Notes under the pieces: model-generated
What the model was told of the DNA's origin: nothing
Database searches by the model: none
Seen by the model: only the letters and a program-made list of their open reading frames with translations
Assembly (NCBI RefSeq): GCF_024347295.1
Contig: NZ_AP025458.1
Location: 1,798,001-1,862,000, forward strand
Direction of reading: 5' to 3'
DNA length: 64,000 nucleotides
Source of the DNA: Vibrio artabrorum
GTDB taxonomy: Bacteria > Pseudomonadota > Gammaproteobacteria > Enterobacterales > Vibrionaceae
In this document: in pieces, positions 8,964 to 18,122 of the stretch
Layout of the letters: every line of letters begins with the position of its first letter
How positions within the stretch are numbered: the stretch's first letter is position 1
Made by a program: the position numbers and the translations under genes

Positions 8964-9584
8964 TTATTCAAACGGTGTTGGATCGCCTGCACCATGACGT
9001 AAAACCACGGCATCATCATCACTGAAATCAATAACCGTGGTCGGTTGTTCACCTAAATAGCCACCATTCAAAATGACGTCAACCGCATGCTCTAGGCTGT
9101 CACGAATTTCTTCTGGATCCGACTCAGTCGTCTCGTTACCCGGAAGAATCAGTGATGTCGACATCAATGGCTCACCCATCGCTTCCAACAGGTCAAGTGC
9201 AATTTTGTTGTCTGGGACACGAATACCAATCGTTTTACGCTTGGCGTTCATTAAACGCTTTGGCACTTCTTTGGTTGCTTTAAAGATAAACGTGTAAGCA
9301 CCGGGGGTGTGTGCCTTCAGCAGACGAAAAGCGACGTTATCAACGCGTGCATACAGTGATAATTCAGAAAGATCACGACATAATAACGTGAAGTTGTGCT
9401 TGTCATCGATGCGACGAATTTTACAGATGCGTTCAAGTGCTTGTTTATTTTCAAGTTGACAGCCCAGCGCATAACCGGAATCTGTTGGATAAACCACAAC
9501 GCCGCCGTTACGAATAATTGCAACCGCTTGAGTAATTAAGCGCGCTTGTGGGTTATCTGGGTGTACATAAAAAAACTGGCTCAT
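8964..9584 (-). CDS. yciO: YciO, Sua5/YrdC-domain protein
   Basis: A 206-residue protein matching YciO along its whole length (MSQFFYVHPDNPQARLITQA at the start, GEPLMSTSLILPG in the middle, GYLGEQPTTVIDF near the end). It belongs to the YrdC/Sua5 family of threonylcarbamoyl-AMP synthases, which act in t6A tRNA modification. YciO is a paralogue whose contribution to t6A is weak or uncertain. The N-terminal PTDSGYALGC segment is part of the nucleotide-binding pocket. It lies 55 bases after rnm on the same strand, the same order as in E. coli. Confidence 0.92.
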   Translation of the reverse strand: MSQFFYVHPDNPQARLITQAVAIIRNGGVVVYPTDSGYALGCQLENKQALERICKIRRIDDKHNFTLLCRDLSELSLYARVDNVAFRLLKAHTPGAYTFIFKATKEVPKRLMNAKRKTIGIRVPDNKIALDLLEAMGEPLMSTSLILPGNETTESDPEEIRDSLEHAVDVILNGGYLGEQPTTVIDFSDDDAVVLRHGAGDPTPFE

Positions 9585-9639
9585 TGTTGATCCTCGTTAT
9601 CGAATCTCTCGACTCTATCATCAGAAGGAGTTGGTTCAC

Positions 9640-10509
9640 CTAAATACAGTCATCGGTATCAGTTGGTAAAACCGTTTGAAACTCCCAATCTTTCCATACT
9701 TCTTCGACCCCAGAAGGTAGCCAGAGATTACGTCCAAGTTCCATCCACGGAGATGGGTAATGGAAATCACTGCCTTGGGAGGCTAATAGTTTGTATTGTA
9801 TAGCATAATCCGCGAGTGTGCGTCTTTCTTGTTGCGCTTGTTGAGGTTGAGCGACTTCCATCGCATCCCCTTTCGCTTCAACAAATGCGGCTAGCAGGCG
9901 CTTAACCCACTTGGCAGTTAGGCCGTATCGCCCAGGATGAGCGAGTACGGCTTGACCACCAGCGGCATGAATGGCGGTGACAGCATCACTCATCGAACAC
10001 CACGTTGGCGGCACATAGCCTGGGTTATTGCGAGTAAGAAACTTTTTAAACACTTGCTGCAAGGTTTTCGCGTAGCCGTTATCGACTAACCACTTAGCAA
10101 AGTGAGCACGAGTAATAGGCGCATCACCCGCAATCAATTTAACTTCTTCTAGCACCCCTTCACGCGTCGCTTTCTCAAGACGTTGAGCAATCATCTCAGC
10201 ACGTCCAATACGGTGTTGCTTCTGTTGCTCAATGAGCGCTTTAAGCTCGGGTGACTCAGGATCAACGTTTAACCCAACAATATGGATATCTTTGTTTTGC
10301 CAAACAGTCGAAATCTCAATGCCGTTGATCAGCTGGATGGGAAGATGGTTATCAGCAATATAGTTGCGTGCTTCAGCAAGCCCATCCGTCGTGTCATGAT
10401 CTGTAATCGCTAGCGCTTCGATGTTAAAGCCCAGCGCTCGGTCAATTAGCTCAGGTGGAGTAAGTCGGCCATCTGAGGCTGTTGTATGACTATGTAGATC
10501 AATTCTCAT
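9640..10509 (-). CDS. rnm: PHP-domain 5'-3' exoribonuclease RNase AM (TrpH/YciV)
   Basis: A metal-dependent PHP-family phosphoesterase. By family knowledge it trims 5' ends of rRNAs and degrades short RNAs and 3',5'-bisphosphates. It has 289 residues from the chosen start. Metal-ligand motifs are visible: [11 protein letters not shown] at the N-terminus, [18 protein letters not shown], a mid-protein HPGRYG, and SQGSDFHYP near the end. I start it at the ATG at 10509 (RIDLHSHT follows). An upstream in-frame extension to 10572 would run into the trp promoter/operator and lacks family similarity. It is divergent from the trp operon. Confidence 0.9.
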   Translation of the reverse strand: MRIDLHSHTTASDGRLTPPELIDRALGFNIEALAITDHDTTDGLAEARNYIADNHLPIQLINGIEISTVWQNKDIHIVGLNVDPESPELKALIEQQKQHRIGRAEMIAQRLEKATREGVLEEVKLIAGDAPITRAHFAKWLVDNGYAKTLQQVFKKFLTRNNPGYVPPTWCSMSDAVTAIHAAGGQAVLAHPGRYGLTAKWVKRLLAAFVEAKGDAMEVAQPQQAQQERRTLADYAIQYKLLASQGSDFHYPSPWMELGRNLWLPSGVEEVWKDWEFQTVLPTDTDDCI

Positions 10510-10561
10510 ATATTCTTTTTCATTGTTTTCAATTTTTATCGTTATATTTGTGTCAACACAC

Positions 10562-10599
10562 TTGACCCGCAAGCGGAAAACTAGTTAACTAGTACGCAA
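10562..10599 (+). promoter_or_regulatory. trp promoter with embedded TrpR operator
   Basis: The -35 is TTGACC (10562-10567) and the -10 is TTAACT (10585-10590), with a 17-base spacer. The palindrome ACTAGTTAACTAGT (10580-10593), followed by ACGCAA, matches the E. coli trp operator as I know it. TrpR bound here would cover the -10 element, so repression is by direct occlusion. Confidence 0.9.
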
Positions 10600-10629
10600 A
10601 TACGAAGTATCACATTTGATAGGTTCACC

Positions 10630-10755
10630 ATGTTACAAGAATTTAACCAAAACCATAAAGATAAAGTTTTAGAACTTTCTTCAGTAGAAGCAAGTTCAGA
10701 GCTTAATTGGTGGCGCACTTGGACAAGTTCTTGGTGGGCTAACGTGTACTTCTAG
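10630..10755 (+). CDS. trpL: trp operon leader peptide
   Basis: A 41-codon ORF with five Trp codons, at residues 27, 28, 31, 35 and 36 (NWWRTW then SSWW). It ends with TAG at 10753-10755, 32 bases before the attenuator stem. Ribosome stalling at the Trp run when charged tRNA-Trp is scarce would favour the antiterminator and let transcription enter trpE. It is much longer than the 14-residue E. coli leader and has two separated Trp clusters. The start at 10630 is preceded by AGG at 10621-10623. Confidence 0.9.
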   Translation: MLQEFNQNHKDKVLELSSVEASSELNWWRTWTSSWWANVYF

Positions 10756-10787
10756 TTAAACAGTTTGTTTATAAAAAAGTCATTACT

Positions 10788-10814
10788 AAGCCCGCTTTCA
10801 AAGCGGGCTTTTTT
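10788..10814 (+). terminator. trp attenuator
   Basis: AAGCCCGCTT pairs with AAGCGGGCTT around a 3-base loop, followed by TTTT. It lies between trpL and trpE. Its position and T tract fit the leader terminator of transcription attenuation. Confidence 0.9.
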
Positions 10815-10942
10815 AATTTGTCGAACATCTCACATTCAACTGGCGAACAAATCAACGAATTGACCACATTCTAGATTGGGTGAACAGTCTCTTTATGCGA
10901 CTATGTGCGACAGGAAATTTAAAGAATCATAAAGGAGGTCTT

Positions 10943-12550
10943 GTGAACAAGGCCATTGAAATCAAAAAGCTGGGAACTATTGAGGTTATCAATACTTCCG
11001 TTCCTTACTCGCAAGATCCGACCCGTGTTTTTCATAGTTTGTGTGAAAACAAAACGGATAGCTTGCTGTTGGAGTCCGCTGAGATTGAATCCAAGCAGAA
11101 CCTGACAAGCCTACTCCTTATCGACTCTGCTGTTCGCATCGTATGTCGCGGACATGAAGTCACCTTTCAAGCATTGACTGAAAACGGCCAAGCGCTTATC
11201 GAACATCTCACTCAAAACGTGAAAGCAGAAATTCCATCGGATCTTACTGATAACGTTTTGACGCTGACTTTTGTCGAACCAAGCAACGAATTAGATGAAG
11301 ACTCACGTTTAAAAGAAGCCTCTTCTTTCGATGCGTTGCGTTTGGTTCAACACAGTTTTGAACAAGATGCTAATAATAAGCACGCGTTATTCATGGCAGG
11401 CTTATTCGCTTACGACATCGTGGCGAATTTTGAACCGCTAGGAGATGCCCAAGCAACCAATAATTGTCCTGATTTTGTTTTCTACGTCGCTGAAACACTC
11501 TTGCGTTTCGATCACCAAGCGAACGAAGGCCTACTTCATGCGAGCGTGTTCGCTCCCGATGACAGTATCAAAGTGCAATTAACGGAGCGTCTAGCGGACA
11601 TTCAAACACAGTGTCAATCACTGAAAGTTATCACAGAAGTTACGCCGCTCGACAACGTTGAAGCGGTACCCAGCGTTTCAGACGAAGACTTCTGCCAAAC
11701 GGTTCGTGACTTAAAAGAGTATGTCGTTAAAGGTGATGTATTCCAAGTGGTACCTTCACGCCGCTTCACTCTACCTTGCCCTGCGCCACTGGCGGCTTAT
11801 AAAGAACTCAAACAAAGTAACCCAAGCCCTTACATGTTCTACATGCAAGATGAGCTATTTACTCTGTTCGGAGCTTCGCCAGAAAGTGCACTGAAATACG
11901 AAACTGAAACCAACCAAATTGAGATCTACCCAATTGCGGGTACTCGCCCTCGTGGTAAGCGCCCAAATGGCCAAATCGATTTTGACCTAGATAGCCGCAT
12001 CGAGCTTGAACTGCGTACCGATAAGAAAGAAAACGCGGAACATATGATGCTCGTCGACCTCGCGCGTAACGATGTGGCACGTATTGCCGAAGCAGGTACT
12101 CGCCACGTTGCTGACTTACTGAAAGTTGACCGCTACAGTCATGTAATGCACTTAGTTTCTCGCGTTGTTGGTCAGCTGCGTGAAGATTTGGACGCCCTGC
12201 ACGCTTATCAAGCTTGTATGAACATGGGCACGCTAACGGGCGCACCAAAAATCCGCGCAATGCAGCTTATTCGTGATGTAGAAAAAACACGTCGTGGTAG
12301 CTACGGTGGTGCCGTCGGTTATCTAACCGGTGAAGGGACTCTGGATACGTGTATCGTGATTCGCTCAGCTTACGTTGAAAATGGTGTGGCCCAAGTTCAA
12401 GCCGGCGCTGGTGTGGTATTCGACTCCGACCCACAAGCAGAAGCCGATGAAACTCGCGGCAAGGCACAAGCGGTCATCTCTGCGATTCAAGCCGCTCACA
12501 CTAAGAGCTCTGCTAAAAATCAACACTCATCAAATAAGAAGGAGTCGTAA
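10943..12550 (+). CDS. trpE: Anthranilate synthase component I
   Basis: Converts chorismate plus ammonia (from TrpG) to anthranilate, the first step of Trp synthesis. It has 535 residues from the GTG at 10943, chosen because an ideal AAGGAGGT ribosome site sits a few bases upstream and the protein then begins NKAIEIKKLG. An in-frame GTG at 10880 has no such site. The N-terminal LLLESAEIESK motif is the Trp-feedback region. The chorismate-binding core shows FQVVPSRRF, PIAGTRPRGK, LVDLARNDVARI and LTGAPKIRAM. It ends 2 bases before trpG. Confidence 0.96.
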   Translation: MNKAIEIKKLGTIEVINTSVPYSQDPTRVFHSLCENKTDSLLLESAEIESKQNLTSLLLIDSAVRIVCRGHEVTFQALTENGQALIEHLTQNVKAEIPSDLTDNVLTLTFVEPSNELDEDSRLKEASSFDALRLVQHSFEQDANNKHALFMAGLFAYDIVANFEPLGDAQATNNCPDFVFYVAETLLRFDHQANEGLLHASVFAPDDSIKVQLTERLADIQTQCQSLKVITEVTPLDNVEAVPSVSDEDFCQTVRDLKEYVVKGDVFQVVPSRRFTLPCPAPLAAYKELKQSNPSPYMFYMQDELFTLFGASPESALKYETETNQIEIYPIAGTRPRGKRPNGQIDFDLDSRIELELRTDKKENAEHMMLVDLARNDVARIAEAGTRHVADLLKVDRYSHVMHLVSRVVGQLREDLDALHAYQACMNMGTLTGAPKIRAMQLIRDVEKTRRGSYGGAVGYLTGEGTLDTCIVIRSAYVENGVAQVQAGAGVVFDSDPQAEADETRGKAQAVISAIQAAHTKSSAKNQHSSNKKES

Positions 12551-12552
12551 TC

Positions 12553-13143
12553 ATGGCTGATATTGTATTCATCGATAACTTCGACTCATTCACTTACAAC
12601 CTTGTAGATCAATTCCGCTCATTGGGTCACAACGTAAAGATTTACCGTAACAACATCTCTGCCAAGGTAGTGGAAGCCGCGATCAACGAACTCGACAACC
12701 CGGTAGCCCTACTTTCACCAGGCCCAGGAGCTCCAGCGGATGCGGGCTGTATGCCAGAGCTGATTCAGCTGCTCAAAGGCAAAGTACCTATGATTGGTAT
12801 TTGTTTAGGCCACCAAGCGATCGTTGAAGCTTACGGCGGCACCGTTGCAGGCGCCGGCGAAATCATTCATGGTAAGGTGTCGATGATGGAACACCAAAAT
12901 CATGCGACTTACCAAGGCTTACCTTCACCACTGGCTATTGCTCGTTATCACTCATTGGTTGCCACGCATGTATCCGATAGTCTGACGGTTACCGCTGAAG
13001 TCGATGGTTTGGTGATGTCTGTGGTTCAAGAACAAGACAAGGTTTGTGGATTCCAATTCCACCCTGAATCAATTATGACGACCTACGGTGCAACGCTTCT
13101 AGCGAACGCTATCGAATGGGCTCTTGAGAAAAAGACGATATAG
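12553..13143 (+). CDS. trpG: Anthranilate synthase component II (glutamine amidotransferase)
   Basis: Supplies ammonia to TrpE by glutamine hydrolysis. It has 196 residues, a class-I amidotransferase. The nucleophile Cys is in GICLGHQAIVEAYGG. The catalytic His/Glu pair is in FQFHPESIM. The oxyanion-hole region is LSPGPGAP. It is a separate gene here. In E. coli it is fused to trpD. It is spaced 2 bases from trpE and 9 bases from trpD. Confidence 0.96.
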   Translation: MADIVFIDNFDSFTYNLVDQFRSLGHNVKIYRNNISAKVVEAAINELDNPVALLSPGPGAPADAGCMPELIQLLKGKVPMIGICLGHQAIVEAYGGTVAGAGEIIHGKVSMMEHQNHATYQGLPSPLAIARYHSLVATHVSDSLTVTAEVDGLVMSVVQEQDKVCGFQFHPESIMTTYGATLLANAIEWALEKKTI

Positions 13144-13152
13144 GAAACGATC

Positions 13153-14148
13153 ATGGAACAGATTAATAAACTTTACGAACAGCAGTCTCTTACTCAAGAA
13201 GAAAGCCAACAGTTGTTTGATGTGATCATCAAGGGCGAACTTGACCCTATCTTGATGGCTTCTGCGCTGACGGCACTGAAAATCAAAGGCGAAACGCCCG
13301 ATGAGATCGCAGGTGCAGCGAAAGCACTGCTGGCCAATGCAAACCCGTTCCCACGCCCTGATTACGATTTCGCAGACATCGTCGGTACCGGCGGCGACGG
13401 TCACAACACCATTAATATCTCGACGACGTCTGCATTTGTTGCCGCAGCGTGTGGCTTAAAAGTCGCCAAGCACGGTAACCGCAGTGTATCGAGCAAATCA
13501 GGCTCTTCTGACCTACTGGATTCGTTTGGTATCAATCTAGCGATGACAGCTGAAGATACACGTGCGGCTGTTGATGAGCTTGGCGTCGCTTTCCTATTTG
13601 CTCCGCAGTATCACGTTGGTGTACGTCACGCGATGCCGGTACGTCAAACCATGAAAACGCGCACTATCTTCAATATTCTTGGCCCACTGATTAACCCAGC
13701 TCGCCCGAACATCGAACTAATGGGGGTTTACAGCAAAGAACTCGTTCGCCCTATCGCAGAAACCATGCTGCAAATGGGCATCAAGCGTGCTGCGGTTGTT
13801 CACGGTAGCGGCCTAGATGAAGTGGCGATTCACGGCGAGACTATCGTTGCTGAAATTAAAGATGGCGAGATTCACGAATACACAGTGACACCGGCTGACT
13901 TTGGTTTAAACACCCACCCTCTTGAAGCGATTAAGGGCGGCGAGCCAGCAGAGAACAAAGCCATCACAACCGATATCCTGACCGGTAAAGGCAGTGATGC
14001 TCAAGTTGGCGCCGTCGCGGTCAACGTTGCGCTACTGATGCGCCTATTTGGTCACGAAGATCTAAAAGCCAATGCACAACAAGCGATTGATGCAATGAAC
14101 TCAGGCAAAGCATACGAGCTGGTACAAAAGCTTGCTGCACACGCCTAA
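13153..14148 (+). CDS. trpD: Anthranilate phosphoribosyltransferase
   Basis: Transfers the phosphoribosyl group of PRPP to anthranilate, the second step of Trp synthesis. It has 331 residues, the usual stand-alone length. The PRPP-binding glycine-rich stretch GTGGDGHNTINISTTSAF and the KHGNRSVSSKSGSSDLLDSFG loop are intact. RHAMPVRQTMKTRTIFNILGPL, another hallmark, follows. It lies in the operon between trpG and trpCF. Confidence 0.96.
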   Translation: MEQINKLYEQQSLTQEESQQLFDVIIKGELDPILMASALTALKIKGETPDEIAGAAKALLANANPFPRPDYDFADIVGTGGDGHNTINISTTSAFVAAACGLKVAKHGNRSVSSKSGSSDLLDSFGINLAMTAEDTRAAVDELGVAFLFAPQYHVGVRHAMPVRQTMKTRTIFNILGPLINPARPNIELMGVYSKELVRPIAETMLQMGIKRAAVVHGSGLDEVAIHGETIVAEIKDGEIHEYTVTPADFGLNTHPLEAIKGGEPAENKAITTDILTGKGSDAQVGAVAVNVALLMRLFGHEDLKANAQQAIDAMNSGKAYELVQKLAAHA

Positions 14149-14168
14149 CGAACGACGAGACAAAGAAC

Positions 14169-15620
14169 ATGACACAGACTACCGATAAACTGTCGACCCA
14201 CGTTTCAGTCAAAGATACTGAAATGGCGGAAGTATTAGCCAAAATCGTTCGAGATAAATACCAATGGGTTGAAGCGCGTAAGCAGGCTCAACCATTGGGC
14301 GAGTTTAAAGCATCATTAACCACGACAGACCGCAGCTTTTATGATGCTCTGAGCAGCGAACAAACGGTTTTCATCACTGAATGTAAAAAGGCCTCTCCGT
14401 CGAAAGGGTTAATCCGTGACGAGTTTGATTTGGACTACATCGCATCGGTGTACAACAACCACGCCAATGCGATTTCAGTGCTGACCGACGAAAAGTACTT
14501 CCAAGGTGACTTTGAGTTTTTACCTAAAGTTCGCAGCGTTGCTAAGCAGCCTATCCTGTGTAAAGACTTCATGGTCGATACCTACCAAGTGTACTTAGCC
14601 CGTCACTATTCTGCTGACGCCATCTTGCTGATGCTATCGGTATTGAATGACGAAGAGTACCAAGCGCTGGCTGACGTTGCTCACTCACTCAACATGGGGA
14701 TACTCACCGAGGTCAGCAACGAGCAAGAACTTCACCGTGCTGTCGCTTTAAATGCAAAAGTAATCGGCATTAATAACCGAAACCTTCGTGACCTTTCGAC
14801 GGATTTAAATCGCACTAAAGCGCTGGCACCGCTGATTCGTGAACTGGCTCCAAACGCAGTGCTGATTTCAGAGTCTGGCATCTACACACATCAACAAGTT
14901 CGTGACCTTTCAACGTTTGCAGATGGCTTCCTAATCGGTAGCTCTCTAATGGCGGAGAAGAACCTTGAACTTGCGGTGCGTAAAGTCACGCTGGGCGAGA
15001 ACAAGGTGTGTGGCCTAACCCACCCAGACGATGCAGCAAAAGCGTATCAAGCTGGTGCGGTATTCGGTGGTCTGATTTTCGTTGAAGCATCTAAGCGTTA
15101 TGTGGATATCGAAGCGGCTCGTTTAACCATGAGCGGCGCACCCTTAAATTACGTCGGCGTGTTCCAAAATCACAGCGTAGCAGACGTGACGAAAACGGTG
15201 TCTGAGCTCGGTCTGTTTGCTGTGCAACTGCACGGTGACGAGTCTCAAGCGTTTGTCGATGAACTAAAACAGTCACTACCTGAATGTGTTGAGATTTGGA
15301 AAGCTTACGGTGTTGATGCTGATGCTGATGCTGATGCTGAAGGCTCGCTGCCAGAATTACTGGAAAGCAACGTGACTCGCCACCTGTTAGATACTAAAGT
15401 GGGAGCTCAAACGGGTGGTACAGGCCAAGCATTCGACTGGAGCCTCATCAACAATCAAAGTGCAATCATGTTGGCGGGTGGTCTAAACCCAGACAATGCG
15501 AACCAAGCGGCTAAATTGGGCTGCTTAGGGTTAGACCTCAACTCTGGCGTTGAATCTGCGCCAGGTAAAAAAGATGCAGACAAGCTGCAACGCGCTTTTG
15601 CCGCGATTCGTAATTACTAA
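14169..15620 (+). CDS. trpCF: Bifunctional indole-3-glycerol-phosphate synthase / PRA isomerase
   Basis: A 483-residue fusion of two TIM barrels catalysing consecutive steps. The TrpC half (about residues 1-275) shows FITECKKASPSKGLIRDEFD, LCKDFMVD, GINNRNLRDL and LISESGI. The TrpF half (about 276-483) shows KVCGLTHPDDA, VGVFQNH, AVQLHGDES and MLAGGLNPDN. The fusion is as in enterics. Oddity: a (GATGCT)4 hexanucleotide repeat encodes DADADADA in the TrpF half, in a loop after the KAYGV strand. A 123-base gap without a visible terminator separates it from trpB. Confidence 0.95.
   Translation: MTQTTDKLSTHVSVKDTEMAEVLAKIVRDKYQWVEARKQAQPLGEFKASLTTTDRSFYDALSSEQTVFITECKKASPSKGLIRDEFDLDYIASVYNNHANAISVLTDEKYFQGDFEFLPKVRSVAKQPILCKDFMVDTYQVYLARHYSADAILLMLSVLNDEEYQALADVAHSLNMGILTEVSNEQELHRAVALNAKVIGINNRNLRDLSTDLNRTKALAPLIRELAPNAVLISESGIYTHQQVRDLSTFADGFLIGSSLMAEKNLELAVRKVTLGENKVCGLTHPDDAAKAYQAGAVFGGLIFVEASKRYVDIEAARLTMSGAPLNYVGVFQNHSVADVTKTVSELGLFAVQLHGDESQAFVDELKQSLPECVEIWKAYGVDADADADAEGSLPELLESNVTRHLLDTKVGAQTGGTGQAFDWSLINNQSAIMLAGGLNPDNANQAAKLGCLGLDLNSGVESAPGKKDADKLQRAFAAIRNY
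15315..15338 (+). repeat. In-frame (GATGCT)4 microsatellite inside trpCF
   Basis: Four perfect hexamers encode Asp-Ala four times. Gain or loss of a unit would keep the reading frame and change loop length in the TrpF domain. Confidence 0.9.
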
Positions 15621-15743
15621 GCTTTTATACATTACGAGCCTAATAACTAGAAAACGATTTGTGGGCTTTGCCTTTTGCGAAGCTCAAACCAGATTAAATG
15701 ACTTGGTGTAAATGCACATCAATAAAATTGAAGGAATAACACA

Positions 15744-16934
15744 ATGGCTAAACTTGATGCCTACTTTGGTGAATACGGTGGTCAATACGTACCGCAGATC
15801 CTAGTACCAGCACTAGACCAACTAGAACAAGCGTTTATTGATGCACAAGCCGATCCTGAGTTCCGCAGCGAATTCATGACTCTCCTGCAAGAGTACGCGG
15901 GGCGACCAACGGCACTAACGCTCACTCGCAATCTGACTAAAGGTACAAAAACGAAACTGTACCTAAAACGTGAAGATCTCCTTCACGGCGGTGCTCACAA
16001 GACAAACCAAGTACTCGGTCAAGCGCTGCTTGCTAAACGTATGGGAAAAAATGAAATCATTGCTGAGACTGGCGCGGGTCAGCACGGCGTTGCAACCGCT
16101 CTAGCTTGTGCTCTACTCGGCCTTAAGTGTCGTGTTTACATGGGTGCAAAAGACGTTGAACGTCAAAGCCCAAACGTGTTCCGCATGAAACTCATGGGCG
16201 CAGAGGTTATCCCTGTTCATTCTGGCTCTTCAACGCTAAAAGACGCATGTAACGAAGCGCTACGTGACTGGTCTGCAACTTACGAAAAAGCGCACTACCT
16301 ACTGGGTACTGCGGCTGGCCCTCACCCATTCCCAACGATCGTTCGAGATTTCCAGCGCATGATTGGTGAAGAAACCAAAAACCAGATCCTAGCGCGTGAA
16401 GGTCGCCTTCCAGATGCGGTTATCGCTTGTGTCGGTGGTGGTTCAAATGCTATCGGTATGTTCGCTGATTTCATTGAAGAAGAGTCCGTTCGTCTAATCG
16501 GCGTAGAGCCTGCTGGTAAAGGTATCGATACCGACCAACACGGTGCGCCACTTAAGCATGGTAAAACAGGCATTTTCTTTGGTATGAAAGCACCACTGAT
16601 GCAAGATGAAAATGGCCAAGTAGAAGAATCTTACTCAGTCTCCGCAGGGCTTGATTTCCCATCCGTTGGTCCGCAACACGCTCACCTAAATGCCATTGGC
16701 CGCGCTGAATACGACAACGTAACCGATGACGAAGCACTGGAAGCGTTCCAATTGATTGCACGTAAAGAAGGTATTATTGCTGCGCTAGAGTCGTCCCATG
16801 CAGTGGCTCATGCCGTTAAAATGGCCCACGCTGATCCAGAGAAAGAGCAGCTATTAGTGGTTAACCTATCTGGCCGTGGTGACAAAGACATTTTCTCAGT
16901 ACATGAGATTCTTAAAGAGAAAGGAGAATTATAA
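15744..16934 (+). CDS. trpB: Tryptophan synthase beta chain
   Basis: PLP enzyme that joins indole and serine to make tryptophan. It has 396 residues. The PLP lysine is in [20 protein letters not shown]. The phosphate-binding glycine loop is [12 protein letters not shown]. The conserved [12 protein letters not shown] stretch is intact. The ribosome site GAAGGA lies 10 bases before the ATG. It ends by sharing one base with trpA (TAATG), which implies translational coupling. Confidence 0.97.
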   Translation: MAKLDAYFGEYGGQYVPQILVPALDQLEQAFIDAQADPEFRSEFMTLLQEYAGRPTALTLTRNLTKGTKTKLYLKREDLLHGGAHKTNQVLGQALLAKRMGKNEIIAETGAGQHGVATALACALLGLKCRVYMGAKDVERQSPNVFRMKLMGAEVIPVHSGSSTLKDACNEALRDWSATYEKAHYLLGTAAGPHPFPTIVRDFQRMIGEETKNQILAREGRLPDAVIACVGGGSNAIGMFADFIEEESVRLIGVEPAGKGIDTDQHGAPLKHGKTGIFFGMKAPLMQDENGQVEESYSVSAGLDFPSVGPQHAHLNAIGRAEYDNVTDDEALEAFQLIARKEGIIAALESSHAVAHAVKMAHADPEKEQLLVVNLSGRGDKDIFSVHEILKEKGEL

Positions 16935-17740
16935 TGGATCGCTATCAATCACTCTTCACTCGCTTAGCGGAAAAGAATCAAGGCGCATTCGTACCATTCG
17001 TAACGGTTGGCGATCCTAACCCAGAGCAATCACTTAAGATTATGGAAACCTTAGTTGAAGCTGGTGCTGATGCGCTAGAGCTTGGTATTCCATTCTCTGA
17101 TCCACTGGCTGATGGCCCAACAATCCAAGGCGCAAACATTCGTGCGTTAGAGTCAAAAGTCACACCCAATGTGTGCTTCGATCTTATTGGTCAAATTCGC
17201 GCTAAATACCCAGAACTGCCAATCGGCTTACTGATGTACGCAAACTTGGTCTATGCGCGTGGTATCGAGAACTTCTACCAGCGTTGTGCTAATGCAGGTA
17301 TCGATTCAGTATTGATTGCGGATGTACCCACCAACGAGAGCGGCGAGTTTGTTGCTGCAGCTAACAAGTTTGGCGTTCACCCAATCTTTATTGCTCCACC
17401 AACAGCAAGTGATGAGACGCTTCAATCGGTGTCTGAGCTCGGTGGTGGCTACACCTACCTACTTTCTCGTGCTGGCGTAACGGGTGCCGAAACCAAGGCA
17501 AACATGCCCGTAACGGCGCTGCTTGACCGCTTAAACCAGTTCGATGCACCACCAGCACTGCTTGGATTCGGTATCTCTGCTCCAGAGCAAGTAAAAGAAG
17601 CAATCGAAGCGGGCGCTGCCGGGGCTATCTCTGGCTCAGCAGTTGTGAAAATCATTGAAAACCACATTGAACAACCAGACGCGATGCTTAAAGCATTGGC
17701 TGAATTTGTGACGCCAATGAAAGCCGCAACGCAGCAATAA
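16934..17740 (+). CDS. trpA: Tryptophan synthase alpha chain
   Basis: Cleaves indole-3-glycerol phosphate to indole, which channels to TrpB. It has 268 residues, a TIM barrel. The catalytic Glu is in [29 protein letters not shown] (with the Asp in DPLADGP). The phosphate-binding loop is in GFGISAPEQ and GAISGSAVV. It overlaps trpB by 1 base and is last in the operon. Its stop codon lies inside a 7-bp tandem repeat. Confidence 0.97.
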   Translation: MDRYQSLFTRLAEKNQGAFVPFVTVGDPNPEQSLKIMETLVEAGADALELGIPFSDPLADGPTIQGANIRALESKVTPNVCFDLIGQIRAKYPELPIGLLMYANLVYARGIENFYQRCANAGIDSVLIADVPTNESGEFVAAANKFGVHPIFIAPPTASDETLQSVSELGGGYTYLLSRAGVTGAETKANMPVTALLDRLNQFDAPPALLGFGISAPEQVKEAIEAGAAGAISGSAVVKIIENHIEQPDAMLKALAEFVTPMKAATQQ

Positions 17741-17761
17741 GCAATAAGCAATAAGCAATAA
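17734..17761 (+). repeat. (GCAATAA)4 heptanucleotide tandem repeat over the trpA stop
   Basis: Four perfect copies of GCAATAA. The TAA of the first copy is the trpA stop. Because the period is 7, the next copies place TAA in the other two frames as well, giving stops in all three frames. Confidence 0.92.
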
Positions 17762-17762
17762 G

Positions 17763-17800
17763 CTCCCACTCGTGCGACGATTTGCACTGTGGGAGTTTTT
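17763..17800 (+). terminator. Terminator of the trp operon
   Basis: CTCCCAC (17763-17769) pairs with GTGGGAG (17789-17795), followed by five T. The loop is about 19 bases. The following stretch, 17801-18122, holds no gene I can support and is the probable promoter region of the symporter. Confidence 0.75.
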
Positions 17801-18122
17801 CTTTAAACATACGCTCCCCCTATTAATTGTTACAGACTTGATCTAAACAGCACTTCACACAAACCCACGGCACGCCAATAACACCTCATCAAAACATAGT
17901 TTCAATTTATAAATCATAATGGTAAATCCACAAGCAAACGTTTGCCTTGAGCAATAAAACACCGGCTCATTTCGGATTATCGACTTTTAATGATATTTCA
18001 CATTCGCTGATATTGATAAATGTAAAGGATACGTGTAAAACTCTTCGCGAAATATTTATCCAATGCGAAATCATACGTTGGTGAGTAATTCTGGGATTTT
18101 TATATTTAGTAGCACGGAGGTT

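Noticed and set aside
10510..10572. N-terminal extension of rnm
   Set aside because: It would overlap the trp promoter and operator and adds no conserved residues.
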